64,000 nt of DNA from BOG-908 sp963795825. GTDB lineage: Bacteria > Pseudomonadota > Alphaproteobacteria > Acetobacterales > Acetobacteraceae. Each line of letters begins with the position of its first letter. The first letter of the stretch is position 1. The stretch is taken from NCBI GenBank assembly GCA_963795825.1, contig CAWCIW010000004.1, positions 186,001 through 250,000 of the forward strand, read 5' to 3'. The notes under the pieces were generated by a model. That model was not told where the DNA came from and searched no databases. It saw nothing but the letters and a program-made list of their open reading frames with translations. Positions 52,956 to 61,497 of this stretch are shown here, one piece after another. Both the position numbers and the translations under genes were made by a program.

Positions 52956-53651
52956 CTATCGCCTTTCGGGCGCCCTCTCCGGCAGCGCATCGCCGGTCGC
53001 GGCAAAATGCACCGTTTCGGCAATGTTGGTCGCATGGTCGCCGATCCGCTCGAGGTTTTTCGCAATGAACAGCAGATGCGTGCATGGCGTGATGTTGCGC
53101 GGATCTTCCATCATGTAGGTGATCAGCTCGCGGAAGATCGCGTTGTAGATATCGTCCACCGCCTGGTCGGAACGCCAGACCTGGATCGCTTTGTCGGCAT
53201 CCGCCTCGCCGATGGCATCGACGGTGAGTTTCAGATTCTCCTGCACCAGCCTGGCCATGATGGCCAGGCCGGTGAGTTTGAACGGCAGGTTGAACTGGCT
53301 CAGCACGATGCTGCGCTTGGCGACATTGGCTGCGTAGTCGCCGATTCGCTCGAGATCGCTCGTCATCTTCAGTGCGGCCACGATCTGGCGCAGATCCTGT
53401 GCGACAGGCTGGCGCAAAGCCAGCAGCCGGATCACGAAGCTCTCGACTTCGCGCTCGAGCGCATCGACCGCCGGATCCTGCTCGACCGTCCTCGCTGCGG
53501 CATTGACGTCCTGCTCCACGATGGCGACGGTGGCGGCGGCCACCTGGTTTTCCACCAGGCCGCCCATTTCCACCAGCAGGTCGCGCAGCCGCTTGAGTTC
53601 CTGCTCGTAGCTCTTGACGATATGTGGGCTGTTCGCCATGTTGGCCGCCAT
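52956..53651 (-). CDS. phoU: Phosphate signalling protein PhoU
   Basis: A 231-residue protein of two similar three-helix bundles that links the Pst transporter to PhoR/PhoB signalling. The metal-binding helices are visible as ALKMTSDLERIGDYAANVAKR and LFIAKNLERIGDHATNIAE (E/DxxxD type), plus SYEQELKRLRDLLVEMGGL at the start. ATG 53651 overlaps the pstB TGA by three bases. The frame is intact. Confidence 0.95.
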   Translation of the reverse strand: MAANMANSPHIVKSYEQELKRLRDLLVEMGGLVENQVAAATVAIVEQDVNAAARTVEQDPAVDALEREVESFVIRLLALRQPVAQDLRQIVAALKMTSDLERIGDYAANVAKRSIVLSQFNLPFKLTGLAIMARLVQENLKLTVDAIGEADADKAIQVWRSDQAVDDIYNAIFRELITYMMEDPRNITPCTHLLFIAKNLERIGDHATNIAETVHFAATGDALPERAPERR

Positions 53652-54423
53652 CAGCCGAACCGGCCGGTCACGTATTCCTGGGTGCGGCGCTGTTTCGGCG
53701 CGGTGAAGATGTCGCCGGCGGCGCCGACCTCGACCAGCTCGCCCAGATAGAAAAACGCCACCTGGTCTGCGCAGCGTGCCGCCTGCTGCATGTTGTGCGT
53801 CACGATCGCGATGGTGAAATCGCGCTTCAGCTCGTCGATGAGCTCTTCGATCTTCAGCGTGCTGATCGGGTCCAGCGCGCTGGTCGGCTCGTCGAGCAGG
53901 ATGATTTCCGGCCGCGTGGCGATGGTGCGCGCGATACACAGACGCTGCTGCTGGCCGCCCGACAAGTCCCGCAGCCGGGCTTTGCAGCCGGTCGCGCACT
54001 TCCCCCCACAAGGCGGCGCGCGTCAGTGACCATTCCACCCGCCCGTCCATATCCGTGCGTGACAGCCGCTCGTGCAGTTTCACGCCAAAGGCGATGTTGT
54101 CGTAGATCGACATCGGGAACGGCGTGGGTTTCTGGAACACCATGCCGATGCGGCTGCGCAGCGCGTTCAGGTCGATATTCGGCGACAGGATGTTCGTGCC
54201 GTCCATCATCACTTCGCCTGTTGCGCGCTGGCCAGGATACAGATCGTACATGCGGTTCAGCACGCGCAGCAGGGTCGATTTGCCGCAGCCGGATGGTCCG
54301 ATCATGCCGGTCACCTGGCGTTCCGGCAGGTCGAGCGCGATGCGATTTCAGCGCGCGGTTGGTGCCGTAAAAGAAATCGAGATTGCGTATGGAAAGCCGC
54401 GCCTGCGCCGGCGTGGCGTTCAC
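53651..54423 (-). CDS. pstB: Phosphate ABC transporter ATP-binding protein PstB (two apparent frameshifts)
   Basis: A 256-residue ATPase of the Pst importer. It has LSIRNLDFFYGTNRALKS at the N-terminus, Walker A MIGPSGCGKSTLLRVLNR, Q-loop VFQKPTPFPMSIYDN, signature LSGGQQQRLCIARTIA, Walker B EIILLDEPTSALDP and H-loop IVTHNMQQAARC. The frame breaks near 54342 (extra base in AAATCGCATCG on the coding strand) and 53965 (extra T before the signature). GTG 54423 is inferred from the family start. The interval between pstA and pstB holds a dispersed repeat half. Confidence 0.93.
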
Positions 54424-54511
54424 CGCTGCGCCACCGGACGAACCTGAGATACCTGTCCATCTCAGAAAGCATTCGAGGCACAAAAAATCCGCCGGACAAC
54501 TCGCCGCAGCG

Positions 54512-54556
54512 CTAAGGTTTTTTGGTCCTGTTTCAAAAGGACTGCTTGCTTTCTCG
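54512..54556. repeat. Dispersed hairpin repeat, shortened half inside the pst operon
   Basis: GGTTTTTTGGTCCTGTTTCAAAAGGACTGC in pieces: GGTCC pairs with GGACT but the loop arms are shorter (TGTTTC-AAAA) than in other copies. On the coding (minus) strand it follows the pstA stop directly, the same place as left halves elsewhere, yet the operon continues to pstB. Confidence 0.75.
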
Positions 54557-54560
54557 CATC

Positions 54561-55404
54561 TCAGCGCCCCCGAACCACGAAGCCGCGCCGCAATATTGAT
54601 AGCGAGCACACCAAGCGTAATAAGCAGCGCGCCCGTCCAGGCGAGCTGCACCCAGTCGTCGAACGCCGACGCCGCATATTGGTAGATCGTGACGGGCAGG
54701 CTGGCCATGGCCGATCCGAGGCCGGAATAACCCGAATTGCCGAGCGAGGTGAACAGCAGAGGCGCCGTCTCGCCCGGCCACCCGCGCGACCGCCAGCAGC
54801 ACGCCGGTCAGCAGCCCGTCCAACGCCGCACGGTAGCAGATGAAAACGATGGTCTTCCACCGTGGCGCACCAAGCGCGATCGAGGCCTCGCGCAGGCTGA
54901 TCGGTATCAGGCGGAGCATGTCCTCGGTGGTGCGCACCACGATGGGAATCACGATGATCGCCAGCGCGAGCCGCGCCGGCGATGCCGGAAAAGCCGCCGA
55001 ACGGTGCGACCAGGATCTGGTAGATGAACAGGCCGATGAGGATGGAGGGCGCGGAGAGCAGGATGTCCGACACGAAGCGCACCGCGTTGCCGAGTGCCGA
55101 GCGGCCGGCATATTCTGCCAGATAGGTGCCCACCATCAGCCCGATCGGCGTGCCGATCAGCGTGCCCAGCCCGGTCTGCACCAGGCTGCCGACGATGGCA
55201 TTGGCAAGGCCGCCCATGTGAGCCGGGCGATTTCGTGATCGTGGTGAATACGTGCAGGCCGAAGCCCGGCACGCCGAGATAGAACAACGTGACAAGTATG
55301 CAGGCCAGGAAGCGCCAGAGCCACCAATGTGGCGACCAGGCGAGCACGCGCGCGATGCGGTCGCTGACGCGCCGGCTGCGGCCGCGCGCGAGGGCCATCT
55401 GCAT
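54561..55404 (-). CDS. pstA: Phosphate ABC transporter permease PstA (several apparent frameshifts)
   Basis: Inner-membrane permease of the phosphate importer, ~280 residues after correction. Recovered segments: WLWRFLACILVTLFYLGVPG, AHMGGLANAIVGSLVQTGLG, IGTPIGLMVGTYLAEYAG, FVSDILLSAPSILIGLFIY, VRTTEDMLRLIPISLREAS (EAA-type loop), ALGAPRWKTIVFICYRAAL and LPVTIYQYAASAFDDWVQLA. The frame breaks near 55220, 54974 and 54779 (one extra G each) and probably once more near 54590, giving the stop at 54561. ATG 55404 needs no correction; the codons RTAYASPARN before it suggest the true start may lie up to 57 bases further upstream. Confidence 0.88.
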
Positions 55405-55460
55405 GTTGCGCGCCGGCGACGCATAGGCCGTACGCTGCGTGCAGTTGCGTCACACTCGCA

Positions 55461-56395
55461 TCAGGCCGCGCACCCGCTGCGCAGCAGCGCGCGCGAAATC
55501 GCCAGCACCACGAACGATGATCACGAACAGGATAAAGCCCAGCGCCAGCAGCGAGGACAGATGCAGGCTGCCGCTTTCGGCTTCGGGAAATTCCAGCGCC
55601 ACCAGCGAGGCGATCGTGTTGCCGGGCGCGAAGATGCTCGGGCTGATGCGGTTGGTGTTGCCGATCACGAAGGTCACCGCCATCGTCTCGCCCAGCGCGC
55701 GGCCGAGCCCCAGCATGATGCCGCCGATCACCAAGCGCGCGTGTAGGGGAGCACGATGCGCCGCATCACCTCCCACGAGGTGCAGCCCAGGCCGAACGCG
55801 CATTCCTTGAAGATAGCCGGCACGGTCAGGAACACATCGCGCATGGTGGCCGCGATGAACGGCATGATCATGATGGCCAGCACGAGCGAGGCGGTGAAGA
55901 TGCTGCTGTCGCCGGGGGCGGCGCGGAACATTGCGGCGGCGCCCGGCACATGGCCGAGCGTGGCGATCAGCCAGGGTTTGATCGTTGCACTCACGCCGGC
56001 GCCAGCACGAAGAAGCCCCACATGCCGTAGATGATGGAGGGCACCGCCGCGAGCAGCTCGATCGCGGTGCCCACCGGCCGGCGCAGCCAGTTAGGCGCCA
56101 GCTCGGTGAGGAAGAACGCCACCCCGAACGCCAGCGGCACGGCCATCAGCAGGGCCAACATCGAGCTCGCCACCGTGCCATAGACGGAGACCAGAGCGCC
56201 GAATTTCTCCGTCACCGGATTCCACGCCGAGGAGAACAGAAATCCCGGCCCGAAGGCACGGAAGGCCGGCAATCCGCCGATGAACAGTTTGACGATGATG
56301 GTGCCGAGCAGCACCAGCACGAACAGCCCGGCCGCGTGAACGGCGAAGATCGACGCAAAGCCCGGTGCCGCCTTGCCGGTGGTGCACGACATCAT
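55461..56395 (-). CDS. pstC: Phosphate ABC transporter permease PstC (three apparent frameshifts)
   Basis: Inner-membrane permease partner of PstA, 311 residues after correction. Segments: GLFVLVLLGTIIVKLFIGGL, VYGTVASSMLALLMAVPLAF, RRPVGTAIELLAAVPSIIYG, FTASLVLAIMIMPFIAATMR, LGLGRALGETMAVTFVIGNT and the corrected C-terminus FVVLAISRALLRSGCAA. The frame breaks near 55994 and 55737 (one missing base each) and 55508 (one extra). ATG 56395 has GGGGA six bases upstream. Confidence 0.9.
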
Positions 56396-56427
56396 CGAGG
56401 TCCCCGTCAGAACGCAATCGTCCCGCC

Positions 56428-57465
56428 TCACTTGGGCAGCCGCGATCCTTCCAGGCGGCGCGCACCTGCGCCTTCACGCTTGCCGGCAGCGCCACATATT
56501 GCAGCTCTTCGCGGTGGCGTCGCCATTGGTGAACGCCCAGTCGAAGAACTTGATCACCGCCGCGCCCTTGGCGGCGTCTGCCGGGTTGGTCGGCACCAGC
56601 ACGAACGTGGCCGACACGATCGGCCAGGCATTCGCGCCAGGCTGGTCGTTCAGGTCGACCGCGAAATTCTGCGCGCCGGCCCAGTCGGCATGCGCGGCGG
56701 CGGCGGCGAAGCTCGCCAGGCTCGGCTTGACGAAAGCGCCGTCATGGTCGCGCAGGAGCGTGGTCGTCAGGTGGTTCTCCGGCGTGGCATATGCGCTCTC
56801 CACGTAGCCGATCGCACCCGGCGTGTTCTTCACCGCGCCGGCCACGCCGGCCGTGCCTTTGGCGCCGGTGCCGGCCGGCCAGCTCACCGCCTTGTCCGCA
56901 CCCACCTTGCTCTTGAAGTCGGGGCTCACCTTGGAGAGATAGCTGGTGAATACATAGGTCGTGCCCGAACCGTCCGCGCGATAGACCGGCGCGATCGCCA
57001 GGCCGGCAGCTTGACGCCAGGGTTCAGCTTCACGATCGCCGGGTCGTTCCAGGCGCTGATCGTGCCGAGATAGATGTTGGCCAGCACGGTGCCGTCGAGC
57101 CGCAGGCGGCCATCCGCCACGCCCGGCACGTTCACCGCGATGTCGACCGCGCCCATCACCGAGGGGAACTGCAGCAGCTTGGCGGCGGCCAGCTTGTCGG
57201 CTGCCATCGGCGCGTCCGAGCCGCCGAAATCGACGGTGCGCTGCGTCACCATCTTCTGCCCGGCGCCCGATCCGTTGCCCTGGTAGTTCAGGGTGATGCC
57301 GGTGGCGGTCTTGGCGGCATCCGCCCAGGCGCCGTAGATCGGCGCGGCGAAGGTGGAGCCGGCGCCGGTGATCGCTTCGGCATGTGCGGCGGTGGCGCCG
57401 GCCAGCAGGGCGCAGGCGGTTGCGCCGCGCAACAGGGTGGCGGTCGACATTGCGGTGAAAGACAT
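56428..57465 (-). CDS. pstS: Phosphate-binding protein PstS (three apparent frameshifts)
   Basis: Periplasmic phosphate-binding protein, ~346 residues after correction. The signal peptide ends at AHAEA (LLRGATACALLAGATAAHA). Phosphate-site motifs are ITGAGSTFAAPIYGAWAD, NYQGNGSGAGQKMVTQ, VDFGGSDAPM and, in the corrected middle, YRADGSGTTYVFTSYL. The frame breaks near 57010, 56508 and 56445, each fitting one missing G, and then ends at TGA 56428. ATG 57465 has AGGAG upstream. First gene of the pst operon, with a Pho box ~100 bases upstream. Confidence 0.93.
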
Positions 57466-57564
57466 GGAATCTCCTGTCGGACGGCGCGCAGGCGGCGGTC
57501 CAGGGGTGGTATCAGGCGCTGACGGGCGGAACCTAGTCGGGCGGCCACGTCAGCACTATTGCAA

Positions 57565-57586
57565 ATTTGTGAAGCTTCCATGACAG
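57565..57586 (-). promoter_or_regulatory. Pho box upstream of pstS
   Basis: On the minus strand CTGTCAT (57586-57580) is followed after four bases by GCTTCAC (57575-57569) and AAAT, the 11-base-period layout of a PhoB site; the first half is an exact consensus. It lies about 100 bases before the pstS start. Confidence 0.75.
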
Positions 57587-57712
57587 CCGGGCCGGCCAGG
57601 TGCGGCCTGCACGCGACGTGGCCACAAGCCTGCCCGGCGCGAGACGGCGCCCCCCGACCGCAAGCAGGCTTGCCTTGCCCGGCAGTTTTCCGTAGGAGAC
57701 GTCCCGGCAAAC

Positions 57713-57787
57713 GGGCGCGTAGCACAGCGGTAGTGCACTACCTTGACATGGTAGGGGTCACTGGTTCAATCCCAGTCGCGCCCACCA
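57713..57787 (+). tRNA. tRNA-Val (anticodon GAC)
   Basis: A 75-base cloverleaf with encoded CCA: acceptor GGGCGCG/CGCGCCC, D stem GCAC/GTGC, anticodon stem CTACC/GGTAG with loop TTGACAT (anticodon GAC, U33 and A37 normal), T arm ACTGG-TTCAATC-CCAGT. All stems pair perfectly. Confidence 0.97.
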
Positions 57788-57852
57788 GCCCGCCGCCAGC
57801 CCACGCGCCATTGACGAGAGCGCGACAGGGGCGAAATCGCGGCATTAGCACC

Positions 57853-57858
57853 TATAAT
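57853..57858 (+). promoter_or_regulatory. Candidate -10 element before the N-formylglutamate amidohydrolase gene
   Basis: A perfect TATAAT stands 62 bases before the TTG start of the following gene, in a GC-rich region where such a hexamer is unexpected by chance. No good -35 lies at 16-18 bases; a TTGACG at 57811 is too far (36 bases). Confidence 0.4.
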
Positions 57859-57920
57859 CGGAACTCCCGGCGTTGTTCAGCCGACGGCGCGGCTGTGCGC
57901 CTGGCGGGTAGAGGACATAC

Positions 57921-58786
57921 TTGATCGACCGCCTAGCCGACCCGCCCGCCTGCACCATCCGCCATCCGCCGAAAAAGGCGGGACCGCTGGTGTTCTCCTC
58001 GCCGCATTCCGGCCGGAACTACACGCAGGATTTCCTCGGCCTCACCCGGCTGGACCCGCTGGCGCTGCGCCGCAGCGAGGATTGCTACATCGAGGAGATC
58101 TTCGCCGCCGTGCCCGACCATGGCGGCACGTTGGTCGCTGCGAGTTTCCCGCGCGCCTGGTGCGACGCCAACCGCGAGGCCTGGGAGCTCGATCCCGCGA
58201 TGTTCGCGGATCCGCTGCCCGCCTGGGTCAATACCGCGAGCACCAGGGTGTCGGCCGGGCTCGGCACGTTGGCGCGCGTGGTTTCGAGCGGCGAGGCGAT
58301 CTATGGCGAAAGGCTGCGCTTTGCCGATGCGCAGCGCCGTGTGGCCACCTGCTGGCAGCCCTATCATGACGCGCTCGCCACCGAAGCCGATACCGCGCGC
58401 GCGCGTTTCGGCGCCTGCCTGCTGGTGGATTGCCACTCGATGCCGGCGCATGCCTGCGCGGACCGCCGGCCGGTGCCCGACATCGTGCTGGGCGATGCGC
58501 ATGGTGCTGCCTGCGCGCCGGCGATCGCTGCGGGCGGTCGAGGGCTTCCTGACCCGCCGCGGCTATCGTGGTCAGGCGCAACGATCCCTATGCCGGCGGC
58601 TTCATCACGCGGCATTACGGCCGCCCGGCCGCCAACATGCATGCCTTGCAGATAGAGATCGCGCGCGGGCTCTATATGGACGAGACGACGCTGGTGCGGC
58701 GGCCTGGCTTCGCGCGTGTGCAGGCGGACATGACGGCGCTTGCGGCGTTTCTCTCCGATCAGGCAGACGGGTTGATGCTGGGCTGA
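57921..58786 (+). CDS. N-formylglutamate amidohydrolase (two apparent frameshifts)
   Basis: A ~287-residue hydrolase of the HutG-type N-formylglutamate deformylase family. Conserved parts: GPLVFSSPHSGRNYTQDF, LRRSEDCYIEEIFAAVPDHG, SFPRAWCDANREAWELDP, GACLLVDCHSMPAH and, after correction, NDPYAGGFITRHYGRP and ALQIEIARGLYMDE. The frame breaks near 58533 and 58569, each one extra G. The TTG start has GAGGAC upstream. No other histidine-degradation gene is close, so the physiological substrate may differ. Confidence 0.9.
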
Positions 58787-58820
58787 AGCCAGAAGGCAGG
58801 CTGTCCGCGCCGTTTGGTGA

Positions 58821-58982
58821 TCAAATGCCGTTCGTCGCCACCGTAAACATCGCGGTCAGCACGGCGCCGAACCTGGAGAAGATACCGAGGAGCGAGAGGC
58901 AGAGGAACGCCGCGACGATGCCGTATTCCACCGCGGTGATGCCGCGCAGATCGCCGCGCAAAAGGCGGGGCCGCAGCAGCAT
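58821..58982 (-). CDS. Flp family type IVb pilin
   Basis: A 53-residue prepilin. The leader ends LRGDLRG, followed by ITAVEYGIVAAFLCLSLLGI, the Flp signature with glycine before the cleavage site and glutamate at mature position ~5; a short tail ends TNGI. ATG 58982 has GGAG six bases upstream; a GTG at 59015 would add 11 residues. No tad/cpa assembly genes are in the window, so this pilin is an orphan copy here. Confidence 0.85.
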   Translation of the reverse strand: MLLRPRLLRGDLRGITAVEYGIVAAFLCLSLLGIFSRFGAVLTAMFTVATNGI

Positions 58983-59157
58983 GGCTCGCTCCGCCTGCCA
59001 GTTCAAATGACGCACCTGCGGGCCTTTCCCATGGGTTTCTACGCGGACGGGCCAGCCGCATCGGCCAGATCGTGACGCTAGTAGAACATATATGCCGGAA
59101 AATAGCTACTCGTCCCTTAACCGGCGGGTGCGCACACCGATCGGAAGCGCATTTCGC

Positions 59158-59238
59158 AAAAAAAGAGGCGGTGCCTTGCGGCACCGCCAAGTTTAGGGAG
59201 GAAACGTCCAAGATGCGGCGCGGCCGAAGCGGCGCCAC
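59158..59238 (-). ncRNA. mmgR: Candidate MmgR/alpha-r8-type small RNA
   Basis: Minus-strand layout: a 5' stem-loop with UUCG loop (59236-59217, GGCGCCGC/GCCGCGCC), an unpaired linker carrying UUUCCUCCCU (59204-59195), then a nine-pair GC hairpin (GGCGGTGCC/GGCACCGCC, 59188-59167) and a seven-U tract (59164-59158). This order and the exact 10-mer match my knowledge of the MmgR family, a ~77-base Hfq-bound RNA limiting storage polymer in rhizobia. TAGCTT at 59250-59245 and TTGCAG at 59273-59268 (17 apart) give a start near 59238. The linker can pair with ribosome-binding sites. Assignment rests on structure and motif only. Confidence 0.75.
59167..59188 (-). terminator. Intrinsic terminator of the small RNA
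   Basis: Nine-pair perfect GC-rich stem with four-base loop, followed on the minus strand by C then seven Ts (59164-59158). It ends the small RNA before the Flp pilin gene. There is no T tract on the plus side. Confidence 0.85.
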
Positions 59239-59273
59239 AAGGGAAAGCTATGCTTCCGGGACAGCGACTGCAA

Positions 59274-59294
59274 GCATTTTTTTGCATTGCAGCA
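59274..59294 (-). promoter_or_regulatory. Candidate PhaR/AniA-type box upstream of the small RNA
   Basis: Minus strand TGCTGCAATGCAAAAAAATGC contains repeated TGC/GCA steps (TGCAATGCA core) just upstream of the predicted -35 of the small RNA. PhaR/AniA proteins bind such TGC-rich sites and, as I recall, control mmgR in Sinorhizobium. Besides this and the RNA, the interval 59016-59408 shows no gene. Confidence 0.5.
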
Positions 59295-59408
59295 TTGTTG
59301 TCCCGAGCCTGCTGCGAGGGTAGGCCCTGGCCCTACGGCGTCTGCGAAACGGACGTCTGACAAGGCGTATTAAGGTTGCGGAAACCTGGCGCCGGCAAGG
59401 TGGCGGCC

Positions 59409-60239
59409 ATGCCGTCCTTTATCGCCGGTCTGTTCGTCGCCTGTGTGAGCGCGCTCCTGTGCCTGGCCTCCGCGCAGGCTGCGGATACGCGCGCGCTCGT
59501 AGGCGCCCTCCCGCCCGCTTCGGGCGGGATCTGCCGCGCCGCGATCGCCACGGCGGAGGCGGCCCTGCGGGTGCCGGACGCTTTTCTCTCCGCCATCGCC
59601 AAGGTCGAGTCCGGCCGGGCGGACCCTGAAACAGGCATCGTCACGGCCTGGCCGTGGGCGGTGAATGCCGAAGGCATCGGCAGCTTCTATGCCAGCAAGG
59701 CAGAGGCCATCGCCGCGGTGCGCGCCTTGCAGGCCCGCGGCGTGCGCTCCATCGATGTCGGCTGCCTGCAGGTGAACCTGCTGCAGCATCCCGACGCGTT
59801 CGCCTCGCTCGAGGAGGCGTTCGATCCGGTCACCAACGCCAATTATGCGGCCGGCTTCCTCTCCGCGCTATTCCGGCAGACAGGCAGCTGGCCGCTTGCC
59901 GCCGCCGCCTACCACTCGCAGACGCCGACGCTCGGCGCGCCTTATGAACGCCGGGTTCTCGCCGAATGGGCGACCCCTGACTCGATGGCCGCCGCGTCCC
60001 ACCCGCGTATCCACACGGCAAAACCGCCTGCGCCGCATAACGATCCCGCGACGCAGGAGGCCGAAGCGCCGGCAGCATCGGTCGCGCAGGGTATGGTCGC
60101 CTCCGGGCCGATCGGCAGGGCGCCGGTGATGGGCGCCACCGTGTTCCCCGGCGCGCATGGCGGCGGCCCTGTCGGCCGGTCGCTCGCCGCCTATCGCCAG
60201 GTGCCGATACGCCTTGCGATGCGCGCGCCAGGCTCCTGA
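59409..60239 (+). CDS. Exported lytic transglycosylase-like protein
   Basis: A 276-residue protein with a Sec signal peptide (SFIAGLFVACVSALLCLASA, cleaved near AQAA). The SLT-like domain has catalytic Glu in LSAIAKVESGRADPET (~62) and the substrate-groove segments VRSIDVGCLQVNLLQH and AANYAAGFLSALFRQTG-type (NANYAAGFLSALFRQ), AAAYHSQTP. The tail after ~200 is Ala/Pro-rich. It would cut peptidoglycan, often to open space for a machine or pilus. ATG 59409 begins the signal peptide. Confidence 0.85.
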   Translation: MPSFIAGLFVACVSALLCLASAQAADTRALVGALPPASGGICRAAIATAEAALRVPDAFLSAIAKVESGRADPETGIVTAWPWAVNAEGIGSFYASKAEAIAAVRALQARGVRSIDVGCLQVNLLQHPDAFASLEEAFDPVTNANYAAGFLSALFRQTGSWPLAAAAYHSQTPTLGAPYERRVLAEWATPDSMAAASHPRIHTAKPPAPHNDPATQEAEAPAASVAQGMVASGPIGRAPVMGATVFPGAHGGGPVGRSLAAYRQVPIRLAMRAPGS

Positions 60240-60324
60240 AAGGCGCGTAGAGAAGAAGCCGGCCGCTTGACGGCCCGCCTTCGAAGCGCCTTTTGTGGAT
60301 CGGCAGAGCCGCGGCTGACGCGCC

Positions 60325-61497
60325 ATGCCCAACCGGCCTCAAAGGTGGCGAGCCGGCGCCGCAGTCAGGAGGCCGCGCTTGCGTCCGCTATCCCATCGCC
60401 CCGGCGTGTCGCGTCCGGCGGCTTGCCTCATCCTTCTCGCCTGTAGCCTGGCCGCGCCCGCTCTGGCGCAGCAAGAGGGCGGCGACACGCCCGTCACGAT
60501 CACCCATGTCACCCGCCAGGACCTGCCGGAATACATGCGTGGCATCGGCACCGTGCAGGCCTACCGCCAGGTGCTGGTCCGCGCCCGCGTCGACGGCAAT
60601 TTGGACACCATCGCCTTCCGCGAAGGCCAGGAAGTACACCCCGGCGACCTGCTCGCCGAAATCGACCCGCGCCCCTACGCCGCCGTCCTTGCCCAGGCGC
60701 AGGCCAAGCGCGCCAGCGACCAGGCGATGATCGACAATGCCCAGCTCGACCTCAAGCGCTATAGCAACTTGGTGCGCACCGCCGTTGCCAGCCGCCAGCA
60801 GGTCGATACCCAGCAGGCGCTGGTGGCGCAGGACGAGGCCAACCTGCAGGGCGACAACGCCGCGATCGCCGCGGCCGCGCTGAACCTGAATTACTGCCGC
60901 ATCACCGCGCCGATCGAGGGCGTGGTCGGCCTGCGGCTGATCGACGTCGGCAATCTGATACACGCCACCGACTCCACCGGCATCGTCACCATCAGCCAGG
61001 TGCACCCGATCAGCCTGGTGTTCACCCTTCCGCAGGACGCGCTGCCCGCGGTGCGTGCCGCGATGGCGGCCGCCGGCGGCAATCCCCCGGTCGCTGCCAC
61101 CAGCCAGAACGGCGGCACCATCCTGTCGCAGGGCCACCTCATCACCATCAACAACACCATTGACACGACGACCGGCACGATCGCGCTCAAGGCCGAGTTC
61201 GCCAACACCGACAACCGCCTGTGGCCGGGCCAGTTCGTCACCGGACGGCTGCAACTTGGGGTGGACCGCGGCGCGCTCACGCTGCCGCCGCAGGCGGTGC
61301 AGCACGGGCCGGACGGGCTGTTCGTCTATACCGTCAAGCCGGACAGCACGATCGGCCGCGCGCCGGTGCAGGTCGGGTACCAGGATGACGGGGCGGCGGT
61401 TATCACGTCGGGACTGTCGGCCGGGGAGACGGTGGTCCTGTCCGGGCAGTTGCGGGTGCAGCCCGGGATGAAGGTGGATGCCAGGCCGGCCAGTTAG
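60325..61497 (+). CDS. RND efflux periplasmic adaptor (MdtA/AcrA-like)
   Basis: A 390-residue membrane-fusion protein. After a basic start and an export signal (AACLILLACSLAAPALAQ) come the barrel/lipoyl parts (GTVQAYRQVLVRARVDGNLD, FREGQEVHPGDLLAEIDPRP), an alpha-hairpin (~110-175), and SLVFTLPQDALPAVRA, TTTGTIALKAEFANTDN and LWPGQFVTGRLQLG. It should link the inner-membrane permease encoded next to an outer-membrane channel. No outer-membrane factor or regulator is visible before the window edge. Confidence 0.92.
   Translation: MPNRPQRWRAGAAVRRPRLRPLSHRPGVSRPAACLILLACSLAAPALAQQEGGDTPVTITHVTRQDLPEYMRGIGTVQAYRQVLVRARVDGNLDTIAFREGQEVHPGDLLAEIDPRPYAAVLAQAQAKRASDQAMIDNAQLDLKRYSNLVRTAVASRQQVDTQQALVAQDEANLQGDNAAIAAAALNLNYCRITAPIEGVVGLRLIDVGNLIHATDSTGIVTISQVHPISLVFTLPQDALPAVRAAMAAAGGNPPVAATSQNGGTILSQGHLITINNTIDTTTGTIALKAEFANTDNRLWPGQFVTGRLQLGVDRGALTLPPQAVQHGPDGLFVYTVKPDSTIGRAPVQVGYQDDGAAVITSGLSAGETVVLSGQLRVQPGMKVDARPAS

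Noticed and set aside
57811..57858. TTGACG and TATAAT as one sigma-70 promoter
   Set aside because: Spacing of 36 bases is far outside 15-19; only the TATAAT is kept as a weak candidate.
59072..59323. Possible 83-residue plus-strand protein
   Set aside because: It is antisense to the small RNA and its terminator, and has no ribosome-binding site or recognisable feature.
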